Counted from the stretch's first letter, positions 25,877-35,121 are shown. The stretch: 64,000 nucleotides of DNA from Aquisalimonas sp007126095 (GCF_048323695.1 NZ_JBLWFT010000001.1:930001-994000); one strand, 5' to 3'. Notes: generated by a model from the sequence alone, not told the origin. Numbers and translations are program-made.

Positions 25877-26725
25877 CTACACGCCCAGATGGCGGGCGTG
25901 GTAGCGCAGGTGCTCCTCGATGAAGGTGGCGATGAAGAAGTAGGAATGATCGTAGCCGGGCTGGAGCCGCAGGGTGAGCGGGACGCCGGCCGCCGCACAC
26001 GCCTCTTCCAGGGCCTCCGGGCGAAGCTGGCCATCCTGCAGGAAGTTGTCCGCGTCTCCCTGGTCCACCAGAAGCGCCTGGTCGAACCCGTGCGCAAGGA
26101 TAAGCTCCACGGTGTCCCAGTTCTTCCACTGATCACGATCCTCGCCCAGATAACCACTGAACGCCTTTTCGCCCCAGGGGCAGTTCACCGGATTGGCGAT
26201 GGGCGCGAACGCCGATACCGACGCGTAACGCCCGGGGTTCTTCAGGGCGCAGATGAAGGCGCCGTGCCCGCCCATGGAATGCCCGCTGATCGCCTCCTTC
26301 CCGTCCAGCGGGAAATTGGCCTGGACCAGCTCCGGCAGCTCCCGGGTGACGTAGTCGTACATGTGGTAATGCCGACTCCAGGGCTCGCGGGTGGCGTTGA
26401 TGTAGAAACCGGCTCCGGAGCCGAAATCATAGCTGTCGTTTTCACCCGGCAGCTCGGTGCCCCGGGGGCTCGTATCGGGACACACGATGGCCATGCCCAG
26501 CTCTGCCGCCACCCGGTGCGCCCCGGCTTTCTGCATGAAATTCTCGTCGGTGCAGGTGAGCCCCGATAGCCACCACAGCAGCGGGACGTTGCCATCCTGC
26601 GCCTGTGGCGGCAGGTAGATGGCGAAGATCATCTCGCAGCCCAGTGTGGGGGACTGATGGCGATACCGCTTCAGCCAGCCACCAAAACTCTTGGTGGCCG
26701 ACACCAGCTCCAGCGCTTCCGACAT
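25877..26725 (-). CDS. fghA: S-formylglutathione hydrolase
   Basis: 282-residue esterase (esterase D family) that splits S-formylglutathione to formate and glutathione, the last step of glutathione-dependent formaldehyde oxidation. Nucleophile Ser150 in SGHSMGGHG, acid in DQGDADNFL (Asp224 or Asp226) and His260 in GYDHSYFF. The early WWLSGLTCTDENF is typical of the family. It follows the dehydrogenase gene by 10 bases. Confidence 0.95.
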   Translation of the reverse strand: MSEALELVSATKSFGGWLKRYRHQSPTLGCEMIFAIYLPPQAQDGNVPLLWWLSGLTCTDENFMQKAGAHRVAAELGMAIVCPDTSPRGTELPGENDSYDFGSGAGFYINATREPWSRHYHMYDYVTRELPELVQANFPLDGKEAISGHSMGGHGAFICALKNPGRYASVSAFAPIANPVNCPWGEKAFSGYLGEDRDQWKNWDTVELILAHGFDQALLVDQGDADNFLQDGQLRPEALEEACAAAGVPLTLRLQPGYDHSYFFIATFIEEHLRYHARHLGV

Positions 26726-26735
26726 GGTCGGCTCC

Positions 26736-27845
26736 TCAATAGTGCAGGACGGTGCGAATACTCTTGCCTGCGTGCAACAGTTCGAACGCTTCGTTGATCT
26801 GATCGAACGGCATGTCGTGGGTGATGAACTCGTCGATCCTGATCTTTCCGTTCATGTAGTCGTCCACGTAACCGGGCAGCTCGCTGCGCCCCTTGACGCC
26901 CCCGAACGCCGAGCCCTTCCAGACCCGCCCCGTGACCAGCTGGAACGGCCGCGTCGAGATCTCCTCGCCGGCGCCGGCAACGCCGATGATCACCGACTCG
27001 CCCCAGCCCTTGTGGCAGCACTCCAGGGCCGAACGCATGACGTTGACGTTGCCGATGCACTCGAACGAATAATCCACACCGCCGTCGGTCATGTCGACGA
27101 TCACTTGCTGGATGGGATCGCTGTAGTCCTTCGGGTTGACGAATTCCGTGGCCCCGAACTGCCCGGCCAGCTTGAACTTCTCCGCATTCACGTCGATGGC
27201 GATGATTCGCTCGGCGCCCGCCATCTGCGCACCCTGGATCACGGCCAGGCCGATGGCGCCGAGGCCGAACACCGCAACGGTGGAGCCCGGCTCCACTTTC
27301 GCCGTATTCCGCACTGCACCGATGCCGGTGGTCACCCCGCAGCCGAGCAGACAGATCTTGTCCATGGGGGCCTCTTTCGAGACCTTCGCCAGGGAGACTT
27401 CCGGCAACACTGTGTACTCGCTGAACGTGGAGCACCCCATGTAGTGGTGCAGCGACTTGCCGTTGAGCGAGAAACGGGACGTGCCGTCAGGCATGACGCC
27501 CTTGCCCTGGGTTGCGCGCACGGCCCCGCAGAGATTGGTCTTTCCCGAACGGCAGAATTTGCACTCACCACATTCAGCTGTGTAGAGGGGGATGACATGA
27601 TCGCCCGGCTGGACACTTTTCACACCGTCCCCGACCTCCTGGACGATACCCGCCCCCTCGTGCCCGAGCACCGAGGGGAACAACCCTTCCGGGTCGGCGC
27701 CCGAGAGCGTGTAGGCGTCGGTATGGCAGACACTGGTTGCCTTGATCTGCACCAGCACTTCGCCCGCCTTGGGGCCATCCACGTCGATCTCTTCCAGCAC
27801 CAGCGGCTTGCCTGCCTCCAGCGCTACGGCGGCACGGGATTTCAT
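26736..27845 (-). CDS. frmA: S-(hydroxymethyl)glutathione dehydrogenase (class III ADH)
   Basis: Zinc-dependent dehydrogenase of 369 residues that oxidises the glutathione-formaldehyde adduct with NAD. Catalytic zinc region TSVCHTDAYTLSG, GHEGAGIVQEVG, structural zinc cluster CGECKFCRSGKTNLC and Rossmann GLGAIGLAV are all in place. ATG 27845 is preceded by GAGGAGAAGG. First gene of the frmA-fghA operon, divergent from a LysR-type gene likely to control it. Confidence 0.95.
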   Translation of the reverse strand: MKSRAAVALEAGKPLVLEEIDVDGPKAGEVLVQIKATSVCHTDAYTLSGADPEGLFPSVLGHEGAGIVQEVGDGVKSVQPGDHVIPLYTAECGECKFCRSGKTNLCGAVRATQGKGVMPDGTSRFSLNGKSLHHYMGCSTFSEYTVLPEVSLAKVSKEAPMDKICLLGCGVTTGIGAVRNTAKVEPGSTVAVFGLGAIGLAVIQGAQMAGAERIIAIDVNAEKFKLAGQFGATEFVNPKDYSDPIQQVIVDMTDGGVDYSFECIGNVNVMRSALECCHKGWGESVIIGVAGAGEEISTRPFQLVTGRVWKGSAFGGVKGRSELPGYVDDYMNGKIRIDEFITHDMPFDQINEAFELLHAGKSIRTVLHY

Positions 27846-27954
27846 AACCCTTCTCCTCGTCACCTGCGGCGCCGCGATGCGCCGCTTTTTTGAGTTCAAT
27901 TCTTAGTCTAGCGGCACACACGCGGTAAATAAGGCATCATTGGGCAAGAGATTA

Positions 27955-27968
27955 TTGCTGGAGAGCAA
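27955..27968. promoter_or_regulatory. Small inverted repeat at the LysR gene start
   Basis: TTGCT at 27955-27959 and AGCAA at 27964-27968 around GGAG, ending two bases before the regulator ATG. It could be an autoregulatory operator, but the centre also serves as the ribosome site, so the symmetry may be incidental. Confidence 0.25.
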
Positions 27969-27970
27969 CA

Positions 27971-28855
27971 ATGCAGCACTGGGACCGCATTGAAGCCTTC
28001 GTGGAGGTGGTCCGGCGCGGCTCGTTCGCCGAGGCTGCCCGGCACCTGGGAGTCTCCAGCTCCCATGTGAGCCGTCTCGTGGCGCGGCTGGAGACCCAAC
28101 TCAGTACCCAGCTTCTGTACCGGACCACCCGGCAGCTCAAACTCACCGACGCCGGCGAGGTGTACTTCGATCACTGCGCGCACCTGTTCGACGGTTTCCA
28201 GGAGGCGCTCCAGGCCATCGGCGATTACCAGCGCCGCCCCACCGGAGTGTTGCGCGTCACCTGCGCCGCCACCTTCGGCGAACGCTACATCGCCCCGCTG
28301 GTGAACGCCTTCCTCCAGCAGCACCCGCAACTGACGGTGGACCAGGAGTTCACCAACCGGCGTGTGGATATCGTCAATGAGGGGTTCGACGTGGCCATCC
28401 GTGCGGGCGCCCTGCCCGACTCGTCGCTGATCGCTCGCCGCCTGTGCAGCCGCCGCGAGTACGTGGTCGGCTCGGCGGACTACTTCCAGCGCTATCCCCA
28501 GCCCCACACGCTGGAGGAGCTGGCCGGGCACAACTGCCTGCTTGGCTCCGCGGATCACTGGCAGTTCGACATGGACGGACAGCACCGGCACCTGCGTGTG
28601 CACGGCAACTGGCGCGGGAATTCAGGCGTGGCGCTGCTGGATGCCGTCGAACGGGGGCTGGGTCTGGCACAATTGCCGGACTACTACGTCCGCCCCGGCC
28701 TGGAGGACGGGCGCCTGCTGTCGGTACTTGATCAGTACGCCTGCACCCACACCGCCGTGTGGGTGGTCTATCCACGCCACCGCCACCTTTCGCCCAAGGT
28801 GCGGCAGTTCGTGGATTTTCTGGTGGATCACATGGAAAGCACAGAGCCTGCATGA
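27971..28855 (+). CDS. LysR-type transcriptional regulator
   Basis: 294 residues: winged helix-turn-helix at 1-60 (FVEVVRRGSFAEAARHLGVSSSHVSRLVARLE) and the effector-binding domain from about 88 on. It is divergent from frmA-fghA with 125 bases between, the usual layout for a LysR protein controlling its neighbour. Control of formaldehyde detoxification is inferred from this arrangement. Confidence 0.9.
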   Translation: MQHWDRIEAFVEVVRRGSFAEAARHLGVSSSHVSRLVARLETQLSTQLLYRTTRQLKLTDAGEVYFDHCAHLFDGFQEALQAIGDYQRRPTGVLRVTCAATFGERYIAPLVNAFLQQHPQLTVDQEFTNRRVDIVNEGFDVAIRAGALPDSSLIARRLCSRREYVVGSADYFQRYPQPHTLEELAGHNCLLGSADHWQFDMDGQHRHLRVHGNWRGNSGVALLDAVERGLGLAQLPDYYVRPGLEDGRLLSVLDQYACTHTAVWVVYPRHRHLSPKVRQFVDFLVDHMESTEPA

Positions 28856-28903
28856 CCGGGGCAGCATGCTGAAACGGCCAAGCGGGCGCCCGTCACGCCA
28901 GTA

Positions 28904-29740
28904 TCAGCCCCCGGGACGCCCCAGGCTCATGTGGCGATTCACGTCCTTGTAGAGCAGGTACCGGAACGGCCCCGGCCCTCCCGCATAGCAGGCCTGGGGA
29001 CAGAAGGCGCGCAGCCACATGTAGTCGCCGGCCTCCACTTCCACCCAGTCCTGATTCAGGTGGTAGACGCCCTTGCCTTCCAGCACGTAGAGCCCGTGTT
29101 CCATGACGTGCATCTCGTCAAAGGGAATCACCCCGCCCGGCTGGAACGTCACGATGGTGACGTGCATGTCGTGACGCAGGTCGGCCGGGTCCACGAACCG
29201 GGTGGTCGCCCAGCGGCCGTCCGTGTCCGGCATGGGGGTGGGCTCGATGTCGTTCTCGTTGGTAACGAACCCCTCGGGCACATCCAGGCCATCGACGTAC
29301 TCGTATGCCTTGCGAATCCAGTGAAACCGGACATGCTCCGAGCCGTGATTGCGCACCGACCAGTTGCTGCCCGGCGGAATGAAGGCATACCCCCCGGGCC
29401 GCATCGCATGCGTGACCCCCTCCAGGGTCAGGGTGAGTTCGCCTTCCACCACGAACAAAACGCCCTCGACACCGGCCTGCAGCTCGGGCCGGTCGCTGCC
29501 GCCACCGGGGCCCACTTCCATGATGTACTGGGAGAAGGTTTCGGCGAATCCCGACAGCGGCCGGGAGAGCACCCACAAGCGTGTCTCCTCCCAGAACGGC
29601 AGGTAACTGGCGACGATGTCGCGCAACACGCCCTTGGGAATGACGGCATACGCCTCGGTGAACACCGCGCGATCGGAGAGTAGCTGGGTCTGCGGCGGCA
29701 GCCCGCCTTTCGGGGCGTAGTAGCTTCGCTCTACCATCAT
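28904..29740 (-). CDS. allE: (S)-ureidoglycine aminohydrolase
   Basis: 278-residue bicupin that deaminates (S)-ureidoglycine to (S)-ureidoglycolate in allantoin breakdown. The C-terminal cupin carries the manganese-site pattern FDEMHVMEHGLYVLEGKG and YMWLRAFCPQACYAGG, close to the known enzyme. Two consecutive ATGs; AGAGGAG precedes both. No other ureide gene is adjacent, so it is an orphan here, with the rest of the pathway presumably elsewhere. Confidence 0.88.
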   Translation of the reverse strand: MMVERSYYAPKGGLPPQTQLLSDRAVFTEAYAVIPKGVLRDIVASYLPFWEETRLWVLSRPLSGFAETFSQYIMEVGPGGGSDRPELQAGVEGVLFVVEGELTLTLEGVTHAMRPGGYAFIPPGSNWSVRNHGSEHVRFHWIRKAYEYVDGLDVPEGFVTNENDIEPTPMPDTDGRWATTRFVDPADLRHDMHVTIVTFQPGGVIPFDEMHVMEHGLYVLEGKGVYHLNQDWVEVEAGDYMWLRAFCPQACYAGGPGPFRYLLYKDVNRHMSLGRPGG

Positions 29741-29763
29741 GGCTCCTCTGGCTCAGCGTGGCA

Positions 29764-29793
29764 GGCGTGCCGGCGACTGACGTCCGGCACGCC
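29764..29793 (-). terminator. Stable hairpin between sulP-like and allE genes
   Basis: Perfect 10-bp repeat GGCGTGCCGG / CCGGCACGCC with a 10-base loop, downstream of the SulP gene and upstream of allE. No T-tract, so terminator activity is uncertain; it may be a regulatory hairpin in the allE leader. Confidence 0.4.
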
Positions 29794-29806
29794 GGGTCAT
29801 GGAGCC

Positions 29807-29821
29807 ATTGTATACCATATT
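29807..29821 (-). promoter_or_regulatory. Possible extended -10 or operator upstream of allE
   Basis: On the minus strand the sequence AATATGGTATACAAT contains TGGTATACAAT, an extended -10-like element, and GTATAC is a palindrome of the kind bound by GntR-family regulators. About 67-80 bases before the allE start. No good -35 at normal spacing. Confidence 0.3.
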
Positions 29822-29836
29822 GAACACAACCCGGAA

Positions 29837-31333
29837 TCAGTGGCCCGGCTCGCCCGCTCCAGTGTCATCATAAGCAGCGAGATCGTCCATGAGTTTGGCA
29901 CCCTGGCCTTCGGGGTGCACCACATCGACTTCAACGCCGTTACGGCGCAGCTTGCCGACGACCTTGTCCACCGCACCCACGGCGGAGCTGTCCCAGAGGG
30001 TCGCACCGGTCAGGTCGATGGTCACTCTCGGCACCGCCGCAGCGTAATCGAAACCTGCCATGAAATTGTCCACGGCCACGAAGAACAGCACACCCCGCAC
30101 GCGATACGTCCGGTGGTGGCCATCGTCGCTGTCCTCCGGCGTCACGCGGATCTGGCGGGCCAGTTTGCGCACGAAGAAGATCGCGCTCAGCAGCACGCCG
30201 GCGAACACGCCCTTGGCAAGATCGTGAGTCACCACCACGGTCACCACGGTGACGATCAGTACGAAGGCGTCAGTGCGCGGCATCTTCCGCAGCATGCCGA
30301 TGGAGGTCCAGTCGAAGGTACCGATGGAGACCATGATCATCACTGCCACCAGGGCCGGCATGGGAATCATGGAAACCAGGTCGCCGAGCACCATGATGAA
30401 GAACAGCAGGTACACACCGGCCGCCAGGGTCGACAACCGCCCCAGCCCCCCGGACTTCACGTTGATCACGGACTGGCCGATCATGGCGCAACCCGCCATG
30501 CCGCCGAAGAAACCGGAGGTGATGTTGGCAATACCCTGCCCCCGGCACTCCACGTTCTTCTTGCTGGGTGTGTCGGTGAGATCATCGACGATGGACGCGG
30601 TGAGCAGCGACTCGAGCAACCCGACAATCGTCAGCGTCAGGGCAACCGGCAGAATGATCTGCAGGGTCTCGAAGGTGAGCGGGACCATGGGAATGCTCAG
30701 GAAAGGCATCCCGTCCGGCAGATCCCCCATGTCGCCAACGGTATTCAGCGGCATGTTGAAATAGATGGCCGCACCGGTCAGCACCACGATGGCGATGAGC
30801 GGGGGCGGAATGGTCCGGTTGATGTAGGGGAAGCCGTAGAGAATTGCCAGGCCGGCGGCCACCATCAGGTACGTGGGTATTCCATGACCGACGAAATGCG
30901 GGATCTGCGCCATGAAGATCAGAATGGCCAGCGCATTCACGAAGCCCAGCATCACCGTGCGCGGGATGAACATCATGTAGCGCGCAAGCTTGAGCCAGCC
31001 GAAGATGATCTGCAGGACGCCCGTCAGTATGGTCGCCGCAAACAGGTACTCAACACCGTGATCCGCCACGATGGTGATCATCAACAGCGCCATCGCCCCG
31101 GTTGCGGCCGAGATCATCCCGGGTCTACCGCCGGTGAACGCGATCACCACGGCAATGCAGAACGACGCGTAGAGCCCGACTTTCGGATCCACGCCGGCGA
31201 TGATGGAGAACGCGATCGCTTCGGGGATAAGGGCGAGCGCGACCACGATTCCGGCGATCAGATCACCGCGGACATTGAACAACCACGTGCGGCGGAATGA
31301 ACCCGCGCCCCGCTTCATTACATCAGACAGCAT
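29837..31333 (-). CDS. SulP family anion transporter with STAS domain
   Basis: 498 residues. About residues 15-390 form the SulP membrane core (early GLIAGIVVALALIPEAIAFS-like segment and GRPGMISAATGAMALL), and about 420-495 the cytoplasmic STAS domain (VTIDLTGATLWDSSAVGAVDKV). ATG 31333 is preceded by AAAGGA. Substrate may be sulfate, bicarbonate or a dicarboxylate; sequence alone does not tell. Divergent from a Usp gene. Confidence 0.9.
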   Translation of the reverse strand: MLSDVMKRGAGSFRRTWLFNVRGDLIAGIVVALALIPEAIAFSIIAGVDPKVGLYASFCIAVVIAFTGGRPGMISAATGAMALLMITIVADHGVEYLFAATILTGVLQIIFGWLKLARYMMFIPRTVMLGFVNALAILIFMAQIPHFVGHGIPTYLMVAAGLAILYGFPYINRTIPPPLIAIVVLTGAAIYFNMPLNTVGDMGDLPDGMPFLSIPMVPLTFETLQIILPVALTLTIVGLLESLLTASIVDDLTDTPSKKNVECRGQGIANITSGFFGGMAGCAMIGQSVINVKSGGLGRLSTLAAGVYLLFFIMVLGDLVSMIPMPALVAVMIMVSIGTFDWTSIGMLRKMPRTDAFVLIVTVVTVVVTHDLAKGVFAGVLLSAIFFVRKLARQIRVTPEDSDDGHHRTYRVRGVLFFVAVDNFMAGFDYAAAVPRVTIDLTGATLWDSSAVGAVDKVVGKLRRNGVEVDVVHPEGQGAKLMDDLAAYDDTGAGEPGH

Positions 31334-31690
31334 TAACGGTCCTTTCCCCGCGGGCACACAGCCGGCGAGCTCTCATCAGATTTCGGATTTCGCACCGGCG
31401 AAGGGTGCACAGTTTTCGAACGGCTTGACTGGAAAACGCTGATAAGCCGCGTTACGGAGTGCGGGATGCCAAGCATCTGACTCCTCAGGGAGAGGGCCGC
31501 GGCGACCATGTTGCCAGGCTCTGAATATGGAGGATGATACGGGGATTGCGCTCTTTCCTCAAGAAGAATGCTGCACAACAGCATTGCTGATCTTTTCGGA
31601 AGCAAACGCTGTCTGCAGGGCAACACGATCGGTTACTCTGAGCGTCGACTGGAACAAACACCTGAAAACTCGGAGGCAGGCCGACTCTCT
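31334..31690. other. Divergent intergenic region sulP / usp
   Basis: 357 bases with no credible gene. It holds a short perfect inverted repeat AATGCTG-cacaa-CAGCATT at 31567-31585, about 105 bases before the usp start, possibly an operator or leader hairpin. Promoters for both genes must lie here, but none is clear enough to mark. Confidence 0.45.
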
Positions 31691-32158
31691 ATGCTGAAAC
31701 GTATCCTGGTGCCCGTGAACTTCTCGACTGCTTCGGCGCGTGCCGTGGCCGTGGCCCGCGACTTCCGACCCGAGACCGCAACCCTGCGCCTGCTTTACGT
31801 GGTCGGCCCCAGCGAGATCGCCCAGGCCACCGCCGACCCGTCAATCAACCCCATGCACGCCAGAGACGAGCGCAGCAAAGCAGAAGCCGCCGCCCGCGAG
31901 AAACTGAACGAATGGGTCCGCGAGGGTGAAGAGGTCGCCGTGGAAGTGGGCAGTGCCGCCGAGAAGATCAGCGCCCACGCCGACCAGTGGGGCGCCGATC
32001 TGATCGCCATGGGCACCCGCGGGCGCAGCGGCCTGCAGCAGTTCCTGCACGGTTCGGCCACGGAGTGGCTGGTGCGCCATGCCAAGCAGCCCGTTCTAGT
32101 GGTGCACGACGTGGACCTGGACCCCGAACAAGCCGCTCACCTGCCCCCCATGGACTGA
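31691..32158 (+). CDS. Universal stress protein, UspA family
   Basis: 155 residues, single Usp domain (MLKRILVPVNFS at the start; MGTRGRSGLQQFLHGSATEWL with the G-x2-G-x9-G-S pattern near 115-135). Starting at ATG 31691 gives the usual Usp N-terminus; a GGAGG lies about 15 bases upstream, further than normal. Paired divergently with the SulP gene; functional link unknown. Confidence 0.87.
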   Translation: MLKRILVPVNFSTASARAVAVARDFRPETATLRLLYVVGPSEIAQATADPSINPMHARDERSKAEAAAREKLNEWVREGEEVAVEVGSAAEKISAHADQWGADLIAMGTRGRSGLQQFLHGSATEWLVRHAKQPVLVVHDVDLDPEQAAHLPPMD

Positions 32159-32305
32159 CCCCGCCGGCGGCGGACCGTCCGCCACGGATGCAATGTCGCG
32201 CACGTGCGACATACTGTCCCTGTGGCGTGGTGGTGTCATCCGGCTGTGACCGGCCCTGCCCCTCCGCGCCGTGGAACCCGTGTGCCGCCAACAGAGGGCA
32301 ACGCC

Positions 32306-32779
32306 ATGACAACCGCCGATGTCTCCGCCCAGCTGCGCCAGCAGCCGTTTTTTGCCGACCTGGATGAATACGTCATTCAGCAACTGAGCCGTTGCGCCAC
32401 GCCGCGCACGCTGCCCCGGGGAGACGTCCTGTTCCGGCAGGGCGAGGTCTCGGACGCGTTCTATCTAGTCACCCAGGGTGAGATTCTCATCGAGATCCCG
32501 GCCATCTCGGGCCCGGCGCTCGAGATCCAGCGGCTGACCGAGGGCCAGATTCTCGGCTGGTCGTGGCTGATCCCGCCCTACAAGTGGACGTTCCAGGCGC
32601 GGGCCGAAGCAGACACGGAACTCCTCGCCTTCGACGGCGCCGCCATTCTCGCGCACTGCGAAGAAGAGCCCGCCTTCGGCTATGCCGTGCTCAAGAAGTT
32701 CTCGGCGCTGATGTCGGAGCGACTGGAAGCCGCACGCCGTCGCATGATGGACGAGTGGAATCCGCCGGGATTCGCTTAG
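32306..32779 (+). CDS. Stand-alone cyclic nucleotide-binding domain protein
   Basis: 157 residues: one cNMP-binding fold (about 10-130, with GDVLFRQGEVSDAFYLVTQGE), no helix-turn-helix, so not a CRP-type activator. The phosphate-binding cassette is not canonical (EGQILGWSWLIPP in place of G-E-L-A-L), so ligand binding is uncertain. ATG 32306 has AGAGGG upstream. Confidence 0.8.
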   Translation: MTTADVSAQLRQQPFFADLDEYVIQQLSRCATPRTLPRGDVLFRQGEVSDAFYLVTQGEILIEIPAISGPALEIQRLTEGQILGWSWLIPPYKWTFQARAEADTELLAFDGAAILAHCEEEPAFGYAVLKKFSALMSERLEAARRRMMDEWNPPGFA

Positions 32780-32819
32780 GCATGCCCTGCCCCAGGATGG
32801 TTATCGAGCGACCGTGACT

Positions 32820-32876
32820 GGTGGACCTGAAGGTCCACCCTACTCGTCCGGGCGTAGGGTGGTCCTTACATCCACC
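32820..32876. repeat. Inverted pair of REP-like elements (REPIN/BIME-like)
   Basis: Left unit 32820-32843: GGTGGACCT-ga-AGGTCCACC followed by CTAC. Right unit 32854-32876: GTAG followed by GGTGG...CCACC. Both carry a GTAG tetranucleotide next to an imperfect palindrome, facing each other across 10 bases. This is the layout of REP doublets moved by RAYT (REP-associated tyrosine) transposases. No RAYT gene is in the window. Confidence 0.6.
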
Positions 32877-32895
32877 ATTGATGTACCGATTCCAC

Positions 32896-32934
32896 AACGA
32901 AAAAGGGGCACCCTGACGGGTACCCCTTTTCGTT
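32896..32934 (-). terminator. Rho-independent terminator after tRNA-Arg
   Basis: On the minus strand: AACGAAAAGGGGTACCC, loop GTCA, GGGTGCCCC and TTTTT. Strong stem with a T-tract, just beyond the tRNA. The A run on the other side could let it also act rightward after the cNMP-binding gene. Confidence 0.85.
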
Positions 32935-32937
32935 ATA

Positions 32938-33014
32938 TGGCGCGCCCGGAAGGATTCGAACCTCCGACCGCCTGGTTCGTAGCCAGGTGCTCTATCCAGC
33001 TGAGCTACGGGCGC
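32938..33014 (-). tRNA. tRNA-Arg (anticodon ACG)
   Basis: 77 bases including an encoded CCA. Acceptor GCGCCCG / CGGGCGC, D-arm AGCTCAGCTGGATAGAGC, anticodon stem-loop CCTGG-CTACGAA-CCAGG and T-arm GGAGGTTCGAATCCTTC. ACG is read with inosine at the wobble position. Confidence 0.97.
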
Positions 33015-33117
33015 TGTGTTGTGAGGCGCAGATTATGGCGAAGGGCCGGCTCTGCGTCAATGCAACGTTGGTCGAACCCAATTGCCCACATCAAGGGTTC
33101 GAGCCCGTCGCTTCATG

Positions 33118-33248
<131 letters not shown>

Positions 33249-33357
33249 GGGATCGCGGATGGCGGGTTTCCCGCGCCATCGTTGAAGCGCCGTAGACTAC
33301 GGGATTTGGCCTCTCAGGTAAACCCGTGGGAGGCCATCACCCCTGTCACACCACCGG

Positions 33358-33555
33358 TCAGTTGTTCCCCGGGGCGCCCTCCTCTCCTTCGTTCTCGTGC
33401 TGGATCCGCTCATAGATCTCCTCACGATGCACGGAGACGTTCCGGGGCGCATTGACGCCAATACGCACCTGGTTGCCCTTCACGCCGAGAACGGTCACGG
33501 TTACTTCGTCCCCGATCATCAGCGTTTCACCAACTCGCCTGGTCAGAATCAGCAT
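33358..33555 (-). CDS. csrA: Carbon storage regulator CsrA
   Basis: 65-residue RNA-binding dimeric regulator that controls translation and stability of many mRNAs. MLILTRRVGETLMIGDEVTVTVLG is the canonical N-terminus; VSVHREEIYERIQ holds the second RNA-contact region including Arg44-type residues. GGAGAG precedes ATG 33555. Placement between lysC and tRNA-Ser is the usual one in this class. Confidence 0.97.
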   Translation of the reverse strand: MLILTRRVGETLMIGDEVTVTVLGVKGNQVRIGVNAPRNVSVHREEIYERIQHENEGEEGAPGNN

Positions 33556-33867
33556 TTGCCTCTCTCCTAAATCCACTGGCCCCCGCTACGCCGGTTACCC
33601 AACCAGACGCTTCCACGTCGATGCACACCCATGCCACGGGGCTTGGTCATTTCTCCGGACCAGCCTCCGAGCTTCCCTGTAGAACGTGGACCCGCGGTTC
33701 CTCTCGAGAGTTTCAACGACCGGCATCCTGCGCAGCCGTCACCTTCAGCTAAGAATCAATCATCCCGGAGACCATCGTCAGCCGATGGTTGTCACCTCCC
33801 GGGCCCTGCTTGCGGGGTAGTCACGTCAACCACCCCACGAACGCCACCGACGCCGCATGGTGCCGGT
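33556..33867. other. lysC-csrA intergenic region
   Basis: 312 bases, presumably with the csrA promoter(s). An ACCATCG-tcagc-CGATGGT hairpin at 33771-33789, nested in CCGGAG/CTCCCGG, lies about 80 bases after the lysC stop and may mark its transcript end, though no T-tract follows. No gene seen. Confidence 0.5.
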
Positions 33868-35121
33868 TCAGTCGTTCGATTTCCCTTCGATACTCACACT
33901 CGCGTCTTCGTCGTCCAGCTCGAACGCGGTGTGCAGGGCGCGCACGCCCAGTTCGAGATACTTCTCATCAATCACCACGGAGATCTTGATCTCGGACGTG
34001 GAGATCATCTGGATGTTGATGCCCTCCTTCGCCAGGGCCTCGAACATGGTGCTCGCCACGCCGGCATGGGAGCGCATGCCGACCCCGACCAGCGAGAGCT
34101 TGACGATCTTTGTGTCGCCGTAGACCTCCCGGGCACCCAGCTCGTCGTTGATGCCCTGGAGAATCTTCAGGGTCTTCTCGTAGTCGTTGCGGTGCACCGT
34201 AAAGGTAAAATCGGTCAGGCCGCTCTGGCTGATGTTCTGGACAATCATGTCCACTTCGATGTTCGCCTCGGACACGGGGCCGAGAATGCGCCCGGCGATA
34301 CCCGGCTGGTCCGGAACACCCAGGACGGTCAGTTTGGCTTCGTCGCGGTTGAACGCGATTCCGGAGATCAGCGGTTCTTCCATGTTCTCGTCCTCATACG
34401 TAATCAGTGTGCCCGGCCCGTCATCGAACGTTGACCGCACGCGCAGCGGCACGTGGTACTTGCCCGCGAACTCCACGGCCCGGATCTGCAGAATCTTGGA
34501 GCCCAGGCTCGCCATCTCCAGCATCTCCTCGAAGGTGATGCGATCGAGGCGGCGTGCCTTGGACGCGACCCGCGGATCAGTGGTGTAGACACCATCCACG
34601 TCGGTATAGATCTCGCACTCGTCGGCACCCAGGGCGGCGGCCAGGGCTACGGCGGTGGTGTCGGATCCGCCGCGCCCCAGGGTCGTGATGGCACCGGTGG
34701 AGTCCATCCCTTGGAAGCCGGCCACCACGACGATGCGTCCTTCCTTGAGGTCCTCGGTGACGACCTTGGCGTCGATCTCCTGAATCCGCGCCTTGCTGTG
34801 CACGCTGTCGGTCAGGATGCGCACCTGAGCGCCCGTGTAACAGCGCGCGGCGTGTCCCTGCTTCTCCAGCGCCATGGTCAACAACGCGATAGTGACCTGC
34901 TCGCCGGTGGAGAGCATCATGTCCAGCTCCCGCGCCGGCGGGTTGGGATTCATCTGCCGGGCAAGCTCCGTCAGCCGGTTGGTCTCACCGCTCATGGCGG
35001 AGACAACCACGACCACGTTATTACCGGCTTCCTTGGTCTTGATCACCTTGCGGGCGACATCCTCGATGCGCTCGATGGAGCCCACGGAAGTTCCGCCGTA
35101 TTTCTGTACGATCAGGGGCAT
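33868..35121 (-). CDS. lysC: Aspartate kinase
   Basis: 417 residues; phosphorylates aspartate, the first step to lysine, threonine and methionine. Kinase domain 1-245 with VQKYGGTSVGS, GRGGSDTTAVALAAALGA and IYTDVDGVYTTDPR; two ACT domains from about 265 (TVLGVPDQPGIAGRIL; LVGVGMRSHAGVASTMFEAL), hence likely allosteric control by lysine/threonine. ATG 35121 gives the standard N-terminus. Lies between alaS and csrA as in many gammaproteobacteria. Confidence 0.97.
   Translation of the reverse strand: MPLIVQKYGGTSVGSIERIEDVARKVIKTKEAGNNVVVVVSAMSGETNRLTELARQMNPNPPARELDMMLSTGEQVTIALLTMALEKQGHAARCYTGAQVRILTDSVHSKARIQEIDAKVVTEDLKEGRIVVVAGFQGMDSTGAITTLGRGGSDTTAVALAAALGADECEIYTDVDGVYTTDPRVASKARRLDRITFEEMLEMASLGSKILQIRAVEFAGKYHVPLRVRSTFDDGPGTLITYEDENMEEPLISGIAFNRDEAKLTVLGVPDQPGIAGRILGPVSEANIEVDMIVQNISQSGLTDFTFTVHRNDYEKTLKILQGINDELGAREVYGDTKIVKLSLVGVGMRSHAGVASTMFEALAKEGINIQMISTSEIKISVVIDEKYLELGVRALHTAFELDDEDASVSIEGKSND

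Noticed and set aside
29840..31300. Plus-strand frame of 486 codons opposite the SulP gene
   Set aside because: Composition rich in His, Asp, Gln and Arg, typical of an antisense shadow of a hydrophobic membrane protein.
33085..33112. Possible plus-strand tRNA fragment (AAGGGTTCGAGCCC)
   Set aside because: A T-arm-like stretch is present, but flanking bases do not pair into a 5-bp stem and no anticodon arm is found, so it is not a tRNA gene.
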